From Cellvibrionales bacterium UBA4451 (GTDB lineage Bacteria; Pseudomonadota; Gammaproteobacteria; Pseudomonadales; Porticoccaceae), in assembly GCA_002390285.1 (NCBI GenBank), contig DGPB01000004.1:52995-116994 (forward strand): DNA of 64,000 bases, read 5' to 3'. The position numbers were made by a program, and so were the translations under genes. Shown one piece after another: positions 27,177 through 36,895 of the stretch (positions within the stretch are counted from its first letter, which is position 1; the number at the start of each line of letters is the position of its first letter). Below the pieces are notes generated by a model. The model was not told the origin of the DNA. It saw nothing but the letters and a program-made list of their open reading frames with translations, and ran no database searches.

Positions 27177-28250
27177 GTGAGCAACGGGAATATGGATGAG
27201 CCAGATGGAAATAAAGCGGTTGATGATACCCGTTCGGCTACAGATTCGACTGAGGATTCAGTTGCAGATCCAGCCACACACCCCTTTGACCGCTTAACGC
27301 CGGATCTTATTCTGGATGCCATGGAGAGTCAGGGGTATATCATTGATGGGCGGTTATTCCCTCTAAATAGCTATGAAAACCGGGTATACCAGATTGGTAT
27401 TGAGGGCGAGCAGCCACTGATTGGTAAGTTTTATCGCCCCAGCCGCTGGAGCAGAGAGCAAATTATTGAAGAGCACCAATTCGGTTATGAATTGGCAGAA
27501 CAGGAGTTGCCGGTGGTGGTGCCGCTCATGGATGACAGTGGGCAGAGTTTGTTTGAATTTAAAGGGTTTCAGTTTGCCCTTTTTCCACGAAAGGGGGGGC
27601 ATGGGCCGGAGCTGGACAATCTCGACAACTTACATCTTTTGGGCAAGCTGTTGGGCCGAATGCATGCGGTCGGTGCTGTGCGGCCCTTCGAGTATCGCCC
27701 AGTGCTGGACAGCCAAAGCTTTGGCCACGAACCCGCCGCGCTGATCAGTGAGCAGTTTATCCCGCAGGAATTAAAACTCTCCTACGATTCTCTGATCCGA
27801 GATGTACTGCAGGCAGTGGATGAGACCATCGCCAATGTGGGTCCAGTTGATCATATCCGGGTACATGGCGATTGCCATTCAGGGAATATCCTGTGGCGAG
27901 ATGACAATGCCAACTTTGTGGACCTCGATGATGCTCGTATGGCGCCAGCAGTACAGGATATCTGGATGCTCATGTCAGGCGAGCGCGACAGACAAACAGC
28001 GCAGTTATCAGAAATTGTCGATGGCTATAATCAGTTTTTCGATTTTCATCCCCGCGAATTACAGTTGGTGGAGGCGCTTCGAACCCTGCGGATGATTCAC
28101 TATGCCGCATGGCTAGCCAAGCGCTGGGAAGACCCGGCCTTTCCTCGAGCATTCCCCTGGTTTAATACCATTCGCTACTGGGGCGAACATATTCTGGAGC
28201 TCAGAGAGCAGTTTGCCGCGCTGAGTGAGCCGCCATTAGAAGTGATGTAA
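27177..28250 (+). CDS. srkA: Stress response kinase A (YihE/SrkA family)
   Basis: A 357-residue Ser/Thr kinase of the aminoglycoside-phosphotransferase fold. It carries PLNSYENRVYQIG, GKFYRPSRWS with the ATP lysine, the catalytic HGDCHSGNILWRD and VDLDDARMAPAVQD. E. coli SrkA protects against stress-induced death; YihE-type proteins often sit beside dsbA. GTG 27177 or ATG 27192 could start it. The extra acidic N-terminal 40 residues are not found in E. coli. A degenerate copy of its last about 45 codons lies 1.7 kb downstream at 29954-30104. Confidence 0.9.
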   Translation: MSNGNMDEPDGNKAVDDTRSATDSTEDSVADPATHPFDRLTPDLILDAMESQGYIIDGRLFPLNSYENRVYQIGIEGEQPLIGKFYRPSRWSREQIIEEHQFGYELAEQELPVVVPLMDDSGQSLFEFKGFQFALFPRKGGHGPELDNLDNLHLLGKLLGRMHAVGAVRPFEYRPVLDSQSFGHEPAALISEQFIPQELKLSYDSLIRDVLQAVDETIANVGPVDHIRVHGDCHSGNILWRDDNANFVDLDDARMAPAVQDIWMLMSGERDRQTAQLSEIVDGYNQFFDFHPRELQLVEALRTLRMIHYAAWLAKRWEDPAFPRAFPWFNTIRYWGEHILELREQFAALSEPPLEVM

Positions 28251-28313
28251 CGTCTATTTAATGGGCCTCTCTAATTGACAAGACGATCGACATATTTCGA
28301 CGAAGGAAAATAA

Positions 28314-28739
28314 ATGAGAATTTGTGGTGTTGAACTAACGAGTAACGATGCGGTTGTTTGTTTGCTTCATCTAGAAAATAAACAGTTTACGCTACCCGAT
28401 TTCAGGGTGCGTAAACTAACGTTGCCAAAAGAGCACACTCGTGAAGATCTCCAACAGTTTCAATTTGCATTTGCCAAACTGATGGGAGACTACGGGGTCA
28501 ATAAGGTTGCCATAAGAGAGCGTATGACCAAGGGGAAATTCGCCGGTGGTGCAATCAGTTTTAAGTTAGAGGCAGCCATTCAACTCCTTTCAGATATAGA
28601 TGTAGCTACGCTGTCGCCAACGCAAATTAAATCTGCGCTGTCGGAAAACCCGCTGCCTATCTCGATTTCAGATGCTGGTTTAAAGGTATTCCAAGAAGCG
28701 GCATTTACCGTGGCCTATGCCGCGCACATGTTGAAGTAG
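28314..28739 (+). CDS. DUF3010 family protein
   Basis: A 141-residue protein starting MRICGVELTSNDAVVCLL and containing IRERMTKGKFAGGAISFKLEAAIQLL, characteristic of the DUF3010 family of small, RNase H-like-looking proteins of unknown role found in marine gammaproteobacteria. It is complete and shows no frameshift. It lies between srkA and the degenerate srkA copy, inside the segment that may have been inserted. Confidence 0.8.
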   Translation: MRICGVELTSNDAVVCLLHLENKQFTLPDFRVRKLTLPKEHTREDLQQFQFAFAKLMGDYGVNKVAIRERMTKGKFAGGAISFKLEAAIQLLSDIDVATLSPTQIKSALSENPLPISISDAGLKVFQEAAFTVAYAAHMLK

Positions 28740-28929
28740 ATCGCTATAATGTACGGTATCCGCCAGAACACTAGAGGATAATAAGTGCGATGGGGAGAAA
28801 GTGCCTTCAAGACGTTGATGTAGGGCTTTCAAGTATGGACAAAGATCAAATGTAATCAACCTTAAGTCTCTTCCCTTGATATGGGGGGTAGGCGTATCTA
28901 GTCAGGCGTTATAATTGATTGAATCTTCA

Positions 28930-29895
28930 ATGATAAGAATGGTGAAGAAATTCAACCTACTTGCTTATATTGTTATAGCTGCAGGCGTTGCTTCCTACTT
29001 TATACGGCATGGTTTTATCAGCTTTCTCCCGATCGAAGTGCGAAGTGAATTCTTGATGAAGTTTGACTTCATCAAGTTTTTCCAGATAGGCGACCAAACT
29101 GCATTCTTTTTTTCCGTAGGATTGATGAGCTGTGGACTTGCTGTTCTGCTATTCAACTACCTTCATGATGAACACGACCAATCGACGAGCGATAGTTATT
29201 TAATCGATGAGAAAAAAATTCTTACGAGTGTGCTTGCCTATCGTCCTGCTTCAAATCAAGAAAATATAGAAAACGGAAAAAAATTAAATCGTTAGAAGAA
29301 ATTACGAGAGCAATTGAAGTTGGAAGTCTCCAAATTACAGAGGAAGAAAAAGAACGTATTTTAGAAGAGATAAAGAAGGATATTCTAGTTGATACAGCTG
29401 GCCCAGTTGGGTCTGAAATAGATAAAAATACTTACAAAATATCAAGCGAGCTAGTCAGATAGAGAGCGCGCAAGAGCAACTAGAAAAAAAGCTGGGGTTA
29501 AGGACAGAAGTTTCAGCTTTAGGCGACGCTGTAATGTCAGTCTAGTTGCCGGTGTTTTAACAACGATAGCTGTCATAGGTATATTGACTACTATTGTTTT
29601 CGATACAGACGTTAAATTAACAAATGAAACATTAATGAGTCACTTTTACGATAAGTTTATTCTTGGTTTATTTGTTGAGATTTCTTCATTGTTTTTTCTA
29701 GCACTCTATAAATATGGGCTCGTTCAAATTAAATTATTTCATAATGAGATAACTAATATTGAAATGAAGTTTTTGTCACTGGATAGTGCGATTAGTTCAA
29801 GAAATGAAGATTTAATAAATTCTGTTATTTCTGCAGTTTCTAAAACTGGCAGAAACGTGGTTTTAGATAAAGGACAGGCTGAAGCTGAAAAATAA
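28930..29895 (+). pseudogene. Membrane/coiled-coil protein gene broken by three frameshifts
   Basis: Four adjoining reading-frame pieces form one protein. Piece 1 (to about 29283) has two hydrophobic segments. Piece 2 (about 29283-29460) is helical and charged, with EITRAIEVGSLQITEEEKE. Piece 3 (about 29456-29533) reads QIESAQEQLEKKLGL and TEVSALGDAV. Piece 4 (about 29533-29895) has VSLVAGVLTTIAVIGILTT and a further membrane segment. Each transition is a loss of one base; the first falls in a run of seven A at 29277-29283, where an eighth A restores the frame. The ancestor would be about 320 residues. It is AT-rich relative to neighbours. I do not recognise the function. Sequencing error is possible for the homopolymer site but less so for the other two. 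Confidence 0.75.
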
Positions 29896-29953
29896 CGATT
29901 GAGGTTGCTGGCTGATAGTGAAAATCAAATTTGAAACCAAGTTTAAATTATCT

Positions 29954-30104
29954 CATTACATGGGCAGTTAAGCGCTGGCAGGATGCCGCCTTCCCCTGAG
30001 CCTTTAACTGGTTTAATACCGATCTCTATTGGGGTGAACATACTCTGGAACCAAGAGAGCAATTTTCGGCTTTGAATGAGACGCCATTAGACGTAATTGA
30101 TTGA
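29954..30104 (+). pseudogene. Degenerate copy of the srkA 3' end
   Basis: Translation gives KRWQDAAFP, a stop, then AFNWFNTDLYWGEHTLE and REQFSALNETPLDVID. It aligns with the srkA C terminus (KRWEDPAFPRAFPWFNT, YWGEHILELREQFAAL and SEPPLEV). It has an internal TGA at about 29997 and a 5-bp deletion near its left end. It is clearly related but far from identical, so it is old or came from another strain. There is no 5' part of the gene nearby. Confidence 0.85.
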
Positions 30105-30223
30105 TGTTACCCACGAAAAGTAGACATCTTGTCTAGTTAGATTTCGATCCAACACGAAAAAAATCATCTATACTCTTTAGGCTTCACAAATGTGTTTAAA
30201 CTAGATTTCTAAAGGAAACTCAA

Positions 30224-30415
30224 ATGGCAACGTATGAATGTTCAAAATGTGGAATGAGTGTTAATGCAACCTGTGGAAAGTGTGATGCGCCACTGGTTGA
30301 CGATAGTTTAGAGCTTGAGGATGGAGGAAAAGTACAAATTTCGAAATGCCCCAATGACCACGGGAAAATTAAATCCCCCATGTGTTGTGGTGAGGATATG
30401 AGCTGTACTCTCTGA
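30224..30415 (+). CDS. Small four-cysteine-pair zinc-ribbon protein
   Basis: A 63-residue protein with CSKCGM, CGKCDAP, a single cysteine in SKCPNDHGK and a terminal MCCGEDMSC: enough ligands for one or two metal sites. I recall close relatives of this tiny protein in many marine bacteria, without a known function. GGAAA lies about 6 nt before ATG 30224, and a TATACT at 30169-30174 could be its -10 element. It is intact although its left neighbours are decayed. Confidence 0.8.
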   Translation: MATYECSKCGMSVNATCGKCDAPLVDDSLELEDGGKVQISKCPNDHGKIKSPMCCGEDMSCTL

Positions 30416-30492
30416 CGTTATAGCAAGACAACTGTATAAATAAGCCGGATGCAGGCGGCGCTTAACAGCGTGCCTGTATTCCAGCTACATCA

Positions 30493-31206
30493 TCAGCTTT
30501 CTGCGTAAATCGTTTTTACACCGCATTCCGTGCCAATCATCAAGATATCTGCCGGACGTAGTGCAAACAAGCCATTGGTGACCACCCCCGTAATATTATT
30601 GATCTTCTCTTCCAGTTCCCGTGCTGGGCTGATGGGGCATAGGTGGTGCACATCGATAATGACATTACCGTTATCGGTAACCACGCCTTCACGATAGACC
30701 GGATCACCCCCCAGTTTGACCAATTCACGCCCTACATGGCTCCGCGCCATGGGGATTACCTCAACGGGTAATGGGAAGGTTCCCAGATGGTCAACCCATT
30801 TTGATCCATCGGCGATACAAAGAAATTCTTTAGCCACGGCCGCCGTAATTTTTTCCCGAGTCAGTGCCGCGCCGCCACCTTTAATCAGTTCCAGGTGAGA
30901 ATTTGACTCGTCGGCACCATCAACATAGATCGTCACTTCATCAACGGCATTCAAGTCGTAAACGGGAATTCCGTGTGCTTTCAGTCTATCGGCAGAGGCT
31001 TCAGAGCTGGCAACGGTACCCGCAATTTTGGCCTTGTGCTCTGCCAGTAAATCGATAAAAAAGTTAGCGGTGGAGCCTGTGCCAATACCGATGATGCTCT
31101 TGTTATCTATCTTGCTCAGGGTGTAATCCACTGCAGCTTGGGCGACCGCTATTTTTAGCGCGTCTTGCTGGGCTTTTTGTTGAGATAAACTTTTATCTGA
31201 AGTCAT
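30493..31206 (-). CDS. rpiA: Ribose-5-phosphate isomerase A
   Basis: A 237-residue enzyme with IGIGTGSTANFFIDLLA near the N terminus, the substrate-loop DGADESN and KGGGAALTREKI. It interconverts ribose-5-phosphate and ribulose-5-phosphate. The N terminus has about 15 more residues than E. coli RpiA. It is divergent from ilvA across 274 bp, the arrangement I recall from Pseudomonas. Confidence 0.96.
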   Translation of the reverse strand: MTSDKSLSQQKAQQDALKIAVAQAAVDYTLSKIDNKSIIGIGTGSTANFFIDLLAEHKAKIAGTVASSEASADRLKAHGIPVYDLNAVDEVTIYVDGADESNSHLELIKGGGAALTREKITAAVAKEFLCIADGSKWVDHLGTFPLPVEVIPMARSHVGRELVKLGGDPVYREGVVTDNGNVIIDVHHLCPISPARELEEKINNITGVVTNGLFALRPADILMIGTECGVKTIYAES

Positions 31207-31480
31207 GCTTGGGCAGCCATTGATTATATGCAGATTATTATACGGATCAGTTTATGAAAGGACAGATAATGTCGATCAGTGCTGGCTTTGCGGGTGGTGA
31301 AAATTTACTATTGGAGACCATTGTGCGATTGTTATTTTGCCCTTTGGTGATGTTAAGAATGTACTCAGTCGGTCATTTATGAATATAAAGCCCCTTCCTC
31401 CGTGCATTTTTGCCTTGCCAAAGAACAACATTCCGACTCACACACGGGTCTCTGTCACTATTAAATAAGTTAGAACAAAC

Positions 31481-32992
31481 ATGCCCCAAAGCTACGTAAA
31501 ACGAATTCTCAATGCCCGCATCTATGACTTGGTGGTGGAAACACCCATTGATAAGGCGGCCCAGCTCTCGGAACGTATTGGCAACCAGGTGTTGCTGAAG
31601 CGGGAAGACTTGCAGCCAGTTTTTTCATTCAAGTTGCGTGGTGCGTATAACAAAATGCTGTGTTTGAGCGAGGAGCAGTTAGCCAAAGGCGTCGTCGCGG
31701 CCTCTGCAGGAAACCATGGTCAAGGGTTGGCGATGTCGGCGCAAAAGATGGGGGTTAAAGCCACCATCGTGATGCCCGGCACCACGCCACAAATTAAAGT
31801 GGCGGCAGTGAAAGCCCTTGGTGCCAAAGTGGTGTTGCGCGGAGATACTTATGATGAGGCCTCGGATTACGCAAAAAAACTGGTGGTCGAAAAGGGTATG
31901 ACTTATGTCCATCCCTTTGATGATCCGGATGTGATTGCCGGTCAGGGGACTATCGCCATGGAAATTTTGCGGCAGGTCTCTGGCCCTCTCGATGCGGTGT
32001 TTATTCCCGTTGGCGGCGGTGGCCTGTGTGCCGGTATGGCGGCCTACATCAAATATGTACGTCCTGATGTGAAGGTCATTGCAGTTGAGCCTGATGATGC
32101 GGCTTGTTTGGCGGCAGCCATGGAGGCGGGTCGTCGGGTACGGTTAAAACATGTGGGCATCTTTGCCGATGGCACCGCTGTGGCCCAGATCGGCAAGGAA
32201 ACCTTCCGGGTACTGAAAGATACCGTGGACGAAGTTGTGACCGTTTCGGCGGATGAAATCAGTGCAGCGATCAAAGATATCTTTGACGATACCCGTTCCA
32301 TTTGTGAACCCTCGGGCGCACTGGGTGTGGCCGGCCTTAAAAAATATGTAGAGCGCAAGGGCGTGAAGGGTCAGACCCTGCTTGCCATTGATAGTGGTGC
32401 CAATATCAATTTTGATCGGCTCCGGTATATTTCCGAGCGCGCGGAAATTGGTGAGAAGCGTGAAGCTATTTTGGCCGTCACTATTCCTGAGAAAGCGGGC
32501 AGCTTTAAGAAGTTCTGTGCTGCGCTCAGCAAACGCAGTATCACGGAATTTAATTACCGCATGGGGGATCCCTCCCAGGCGCATATCTTTGTGGGCGTTC
32601 AAGTGATGTCTGATGAGGATCGCTATCAGTTGGTTGCGGACCTTAAGGGCAAAGGATACCCCTTGGTGGATATGACGGATAATGAAATTGCCAAATTGCA
32701 TATCCGCCATATGGTCGGTGGTCGTGCTATTGAGGCTACCCATGAGGCAGTTTATCGCTTTGAGTTTCCTGAACGCCCCGGTGCGCTGATGGGCTTTCTG
32801 AATAAGCTGGGCGGTCGCTGGAATATCTCTATGTTCCATTACCGTAACCATGGCGCAGCCTATGGCCGTGTGTTAGCCGGGCTACAAGTGCCTGATGGTG
32901 AGCGTAAGCAGGTGGCTAAGTTCCTCAATGATCTTGGTTACACTTGGCAGGAAGAGACTGATAACCCTGCCTATCAGGTTTTTCTGAATTAA
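31481..32992 (+). CDS. ilvA: Threonine deaminase, biosynthetic, two ACT-like domains
   Basis: A 503-residue protein with the PLP lysine in FSFKLRGAYN near residue 53, SAGNHGQG, and the glycine loop VGGGGLCAG. Two C-terminal regulatory ACT-like domains (VTIPEKAGSFKKF and EFPERPGALMGF) mark the long, isoleucine-inhibited biosynthetic form. It makes 2-oxobutanoate from threonine, the first step to isoleucine. No ilv leader peptide is evident in the upstream 274 bp. Confidence 0.96.
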   Translation: MPQSYVKRILNARIYDLVVETPIDKAAQLSERIGNQVLLKREDLQPVFSFKLRGAYNKMLCLSEEQLAKGVVAASAGNHGQGLAMSAQKMGVKATIVMPGTTPQIKVAAVKALGAKVVLRGDTYDEASDYAKKLVVEKGMTYVHPFDDPDVIAGQGTIAMEILRQVSGPLDAVFIPVGGGGLCAGMAAYIKYVRPDVKVIAVEPDDAACLAAAMEAGRRVRLKHVGIFADGTAVAQIGKETFRVLKDTVDEVVTVSADEISAAIKDIFDDTRSICEPSGALGVAGLKKYVERKGVKGQTLLAIDSGANINFDRLRYISERAEIGEKREAILAVTIPEKAGSFKKFCAALSKRSITEFNYRMGDPSQAHIFVGVQVMSDEDRYQLVADLKGKGYPLVDMTDNEIAKLHIRHMVGGRAIEATHEAVYRFEFPERPGALMGFLNKLGGRWNISMFHYRNHGAAYGRVLAGLQVPDGERKQVAKFLNDLGYTWQEETDNPAYQVFLN

Positions 32993-33033
32993 AGGCGCCC
33001 TTAATCTGAATGCTTTCTTGGAGATATGGTGAG

Positions 33034-33936
33034 ATGAATGAATCCTTGACCATTAAGGATTTAATCGCCATTTCCAGAGGGCCTTATTTGGCGTTGATTC
33101 CTGCCGTATTTTTTCCAGCCATGGTGCTGAGTTATAAATTGACCGGACAGTTGGCGGTCGACCTGCTCATCTTGATTTTTATTGCCGCGATGGCTGCACA
33201 TATTGCGGTTAATGCACTCAATGAATATCAGGATTTTAACAGCGGCCTTGATGAAACTACCAATCGAACACCTTTCAGTGGTGGAAGTGGAACACTGCCT
33301 GCAAAACCCTGGTTAGCCTCATCGGCAAAAGGTCTGTTTCTCATCTCCTTTCTGGTGATGGTGGTCGTGGGTGGTTACCTCAGTTGGCGAGTCGGCTGTC
33401 AAATCCTGCCCTTAGGTATTTTGGGTGGTTTGATTATTCTCATTTACACGAAGTGGATTAATCGCATACCGCTGCTTTGTCTTATTGCCCCCGGCGCTGG
33501 CTTTGGCTTGCTGATGGTCAATGGCATGGTTTTTCTGATGACGGGAAGCTTTCCCGCAGCCGCACAATATCTTGGTTGGGTTGTTTTTTTTCTCTGTAAC
33601 GGCTTGTTGTTATTAAATCAAATCCCTGACGTTGAAGCAGACCGTGCTGCTGGGCGTCGTCACCTGCCTATCGTGTTGGGTGTTCGCTCGAGCATTGGGG
33701 TTTACAGTCTATTGTTGGTGGGCGCTTACGGCAGTTTGCTCACCGGATGGTGGTTTGGCTCATTGCCGGCGACCACACTGGTTGCGTTGGCGACTGCGCC
33801 CTTGGGAGTGTTGATTGTTAGAGTGCTGCTGTGCAGCATGGATAGCCCTGAGGCGCTGGTCCCGGCCTTAGGTAAAAATGTTCTGTTGGTATTGGCTACA
33901 CCGGTATTGATGGGCGTTGGGATACTCTTGAGTTAA
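33034..33936 (+). CDS. UbiA-superfamily prenyltransferase, MenA-like
   Basis: A 300-residue membrane protein with 8-9 hydrophobic segments. The two Asp-rich motifs of UbiA enzymes are present: NEYQDFNSGLDETTNRTPF near residue 66 and NQIPDVEADRAAGRRHLP near residue 195. These bind the Mg-diphosphate of a polyprenyl donor. ATG 33034 is preferred (GGAG upstream) over ATG 33010. It resembles the MenA branch more than UbiA, but no menaquinone genes are near, so the acceptor is unknown. It lies 41 nt after ilvA. Confidence 0.82.
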   Translation: MNESLTIKDLIAISRGPYLALIPAVFFPAMVLSYKLTGQLAVDLLILIFIAAMAAHIAVNALNEYQDFNSGLDETTNRTPFSGGSGTLPAKPWLASSAKGLFLISFLVMVVVGGYLSWRVGCQILPLGILGGLIILIYTKWINRIPLLCLIAPGAGFGLLMVNGMVFLMTGSFPAAAQYLGWVVFFLCNGLLLLNQIPDVEADRAAGRRHLPIVLGVRSSIGVYSLLLVGAYGSLLTGWWFGSLPATTLVALATAPLGVLIVRVLLCSMDSPEALVPALGKNVLLVLATPVLMGVGILLS

Positions 33937-33987
33937 CAGGCGTTGTCTAGCAAGCTAATCAGCCAGCCCGTAAATCAGTCTGTTAAA

Positions 33988-35451
33988 TCAGGGTAGCTTT
34001 AGATGTCGACGCATCAGATAATTGATATCCCGCTGGTCTATCAGAATAGGTACATTATCCAGCCCGGGACCTTCCATATAAGCCGGCACATTCGTGCCAG
34101 TATGCATTTCCCATTGTCCCTGAGGTGATGAATTGGTGGCGTAATTGACCGCCATTAATTCCCCGGATAAAGTTTTCAATACGGCGTAATAGCCGGTTGG
34201 ATATTGGGCCAGCTGGATTGCCTTGCTTGCCGCTTGGTAGCTTTCCGGCAGAGGGACTATCTGCCCGGCATGACCATGATCGGCAGTAACGATAATTAAT
34301 GTATTGGGTTGCTGTGCAGCAAATTGTCGACCGATGGTCACGGCTTGATCAAAGGCGTGAAGTTCACCAATTTGGCCGCAGGGGTTTCGTTTGTGGGCTT
34401 GTTTATCGATGGACGCGCCTTCTACCATCAGAAAAAACCCTTGGTCATTATTGTGGGATAGCGCTTGTAGCGCATGCTCAGTCATATTGGCCAGTGTGGG
34501 GGTGCCTTTGTGGCTGGGGTTTTTCTCACAGCTGAATGGGGTGGGAAAAATAGCCTTGCCTTGCTCATCTGTGGTGATAAGTTCGGCGCGCCGATTGTTC
34601 TCGCCTCGCCATTCGACGGGGAGGTGTCCGTTGGCAAATAGCCCCAGCAGTTGACCAGTATTAACGGCAGACTGTAGCGAATTTGTGGTTGTAACTAGGC
34701 GTAGGCCATGACTTTGGGCTTTCTCCAGAATGTTGAGTCGGCTGTTGTCTTGGTACTCTATCGGTTGGTTGAAAAAGGTCAGACCTCCGCCCAGTAACAC
34801 GTCGATATTTGCTGTGGCGAGTTGCTCTGCAATAGATCCCGGACCACCGTGTTTTTTCAGGTCGCGGTTACATTGTTGGGTTTTAGCCTGAATGGGATTG
34901 ATAGCCGCCATATTTTTTGTGCTTTGACAGTCCCGGTGTGAGGCATGGGCAGCAAAGGCAGCGGGAGTGGCATCGGTCAAGCTAGCCGTAGAAACCAGCC
35001 CCGTTCGATACCCCTTTTCTTGGGCAGCTTCCAGGATAGTTTTCTGATCAGCATCCTTGGCGGCACTGGTAGAAATGCGTCCTTTGCTGGTAAGGAGCCC
35101 CGTGGCAAGAGTGCTGGCCGTATTGGCGCTATCGGCTACATAGCGGAATTGTTTGGGATTATCTTCACGCAAAGCCAATACCCTGACTGAACTTCGAACG
35201 GGCATCTGCTCCATAGCAAATGCACCATCCGGGCCATAGAGATAATTTCGCGCCATGGTGATTTGGTGTTCATCCATACCATCGCCAATAAACAAAATGA
35301 CGTTGTTGGAAGAGGTGGCTCTAGAGGGGTGTTCGTCCTGAGCCGCATGGCTGAATACAGTGGGCAGGAGCAGAAAGATAGCCGCTAAAATAGCGAACGC
35401 TTTCCTGCTAGCAAGGCTGGCAACACGTAAACAGTTGGTTATCCCTACCAT
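33988..35451 (-). CDS. Alkaline phosphatase, PhoA family, exported
   Basis: A 487-residue protein from ATG 35451 with a Sec signal: basic residues, hydrophobic AFAILAAIFLLLPTVF and a likely cleavage after SHA. The metal and nucleophile motifs are VILFIGDGMDEHQ, DSANTASTLATG with the catalytic serine, VEGASIDKQAHKRN and VTADHGHAGQ. The Lys in the DKQAHK motif suggests a non-E. coli subtype. It releases phosphate from esters in the periplasm. It follows pyk by 19 nt. A frame open upstream of the chosen start overlaps pyk but has no signal logic. Confidence 0.9.
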   Translation of the reverse strand: MVGITNCLRVASLASRKAFAILAAIFLLLPTVFSHAAQDEHPSRATSSNNVILFIGDGMDEHQITMARNYLYGPDGAFAMEQMPVRSSVRVLALREDNPKQFRYVADSANTASTLATGLLTSKGRISTSAAKDADQKTILEAAQEKGYRTGLVSTASLTDATPAAFAAHASHRDCQSTKNMAAINPIQAKTQQCNRDLKKHGGPGSIAEQLATANIDVLLGGGLTFFNQPIEYQDNSRLNILEKAQSHGLRLVTTTNSLQSAVNTGQLLGLFANGHLPVEWRGENNRRAELITTDEQGKAIFPTPFSCEKNPSHKGTPTLANMTEHALQALSHNNDQGFFLMVEGASIDKQAHKRNPCGQIGELHAFDQAVTIGRQFAAQQPNTLIIVTADHGHAGQIVPLPESYQAASKAIQLAQYPTGYYAVLKTLSGELMAVNYATNSSPQGQWEMHTGTNVPAYMEGPGLDNVPILIDQRDINYLMRRHLKLP

Positions 35452-35470
35452 GCCGGAAAGCGTCCTGGTT

Positions 35471-36895
35471 TTATTCTTTACTGATGTTAAGTAAGTCGCC
35501 CAGCTGACGAATTTGAATAGCGTCGATACCAGAACCAGCCAGTGCATCAGAAATCACCACGAGCCTATCTTCCGGAGAAAACTCAGGTCGTTCGATCATA
35601 ATTCTGGCTGCGGTGGCGAGTGTTTTTTCCGGATCTTCACTAAAGTTGATGCGGAAGCTCAAGACGTTGCGGTTGAGCACCAGTTGGCGACGGGTTCGGC
35701 TGTCATTAGTGAAGGCGCAGATAATCGGTGCCTGGGGGTGACAATTGGTGACGTAGTTGGCCATTCGGCCGCGTCTAGTGGGTACGATAATGGCCTTGGC
35801 ATTGATGGATTCGGCCAGTTTTACTGCGGCCGCTGCAATTTCTTCCTTGTCGTTTTTCAGCTCTAGATCCTTGGTAAATTGAAGGCCAGGGCTGTGCTCG
35901 ATGGAGTTAGCTATTCGAGATAGTATCTCTACACATTTTACCGGGTGCTTCCCAATGGTGGTTTCACCAGACAACATAATGGCATCGGCTTCTTCGTAAA
36001 CAGCATTGGCTACATCCGTTACTTCTGCTCGAGTAGGAATCGGGTTTTCAATCATGGATTCCAGCATGTGAGTGGCGACAATCACCCGTTTCCCTCGCTG
36101 GGCGCAAAGGCGAATAATTCGGCGCTGAACTCTGGGTAGTTTTTCAATGGCAATTTCTACACCGAGGTCACCTCGTGCCACCATGACGCCATCGGAGGCA
36201 TCAACAATCTCACTGAGATTTTTAACGCCTTCCTGGTCTTCAATTTTGGAAATGATTTTGATCTTGTCGACTTTATCGCCCAATAGCTCACGTAGCTGAT
36301 GGATGTCTTCAACATCTCGTACAAAGGAGAGGGCGATAAAGTCCACCTCTTGCTCGATGGAGAACAGTATATCGCGACGGTCTTTTTCGGTGATGGCGGG
36401 CAGATTGACCCGAATGCCGGGCAAATTAACGTGGCGCTTGCTTTTGAGCACCCCGCCATCAATCACCTTGCATTGCATGATGCGCTCTTCTTTGCTCAGA
36501 ACCTCTAGGTTGATCAAGCCATTGTCCACGGTGATCATGTCACCTATTTCTACATCATTAATCAGGTCTTCGTAATTGATGCGAATGGAGCTGGCTTCCA
36601 CATCGTCTTCACCGCGGGCAACCACTGAGATGATGTCGCCTTCTTTCAGGTTCAGGTCATGTTTAATGTCACCTGTGCGTATTTCTGGCCCCTGCGTATC
36701 CATCAGGATAGCGATAGGGTGTGACTGCTTTTTGTTGAGCGTACGCACGGCCTTGATGACCTTGGCATGGGACTCATGATCACCGTGAGACATATTCAGA
36801 CGAACCACATTCATCCCTGCGATAGCCAGTTTTTCTAGCATCTCGAATGATTCTGTAGCGGGGCCAATGGTGCAGATAATTTTGGTTTTACGCAT
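35471..36895 (-). CDS. pyk: Pyruvate kinase
   Basis: A 474-residue enzyme beginning MRKTKIICTIGPATESFEML at ATG 36895; the frame is open far upstream but only this start gives the family N terminus. It carries MARGDLGVEIAIEKLP, the catalytic loop lysine in ISKIEDQEGV, and ATHMLESMIENPIPTRAE. It makes pyruvate and ATP from phosphoenolpyruvate. It overlaps the preceding cyclo-ligase gene by 8 bp, so translation may be coupled. It ends 19 nt before the phosphatase gene. Confidence 0.96.
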   Translation of the reverse strand: MRKTKIICTIGPATESFEMLEKLAIAGMNVVRLNMSHGDHESHAKVIKAVRTLNKKQSHPIAILMDTQGPEIRTGDIKHDLNLKEGDIISVVARGEDDVEASSIRINYEDLINDVEIGDMITVDNGLINLEVLSKEERIMQCKVIDGGVLKSKRHVNLPGIRVNLPAITEKDRRDILFSIEQEVDFIALSFVRDVEDIHQLRELLGDKVDKIKIISKIEDQEGVKNLSEIVDASDGVMVARGDLGVEIAIEKLPRVQRRIIRLCAQRGKRVIVATHMLESMIENPIPTRAEVTDVANAVYEEADAIMLSGETTIGKHPVKCVEILSRIANSIEHSPGLQFTKDLELKNDKEEIAAAAVKLAESINAKAIIVPTRRGRMANYVTNCHPQAPIICAFTNDSRTRRQLVLNRNVLSFRINFSEDPEKTLATAARIMIERPEFSPEDRLVVISDALAGSGIDAIQIRQLGDLLNISKE

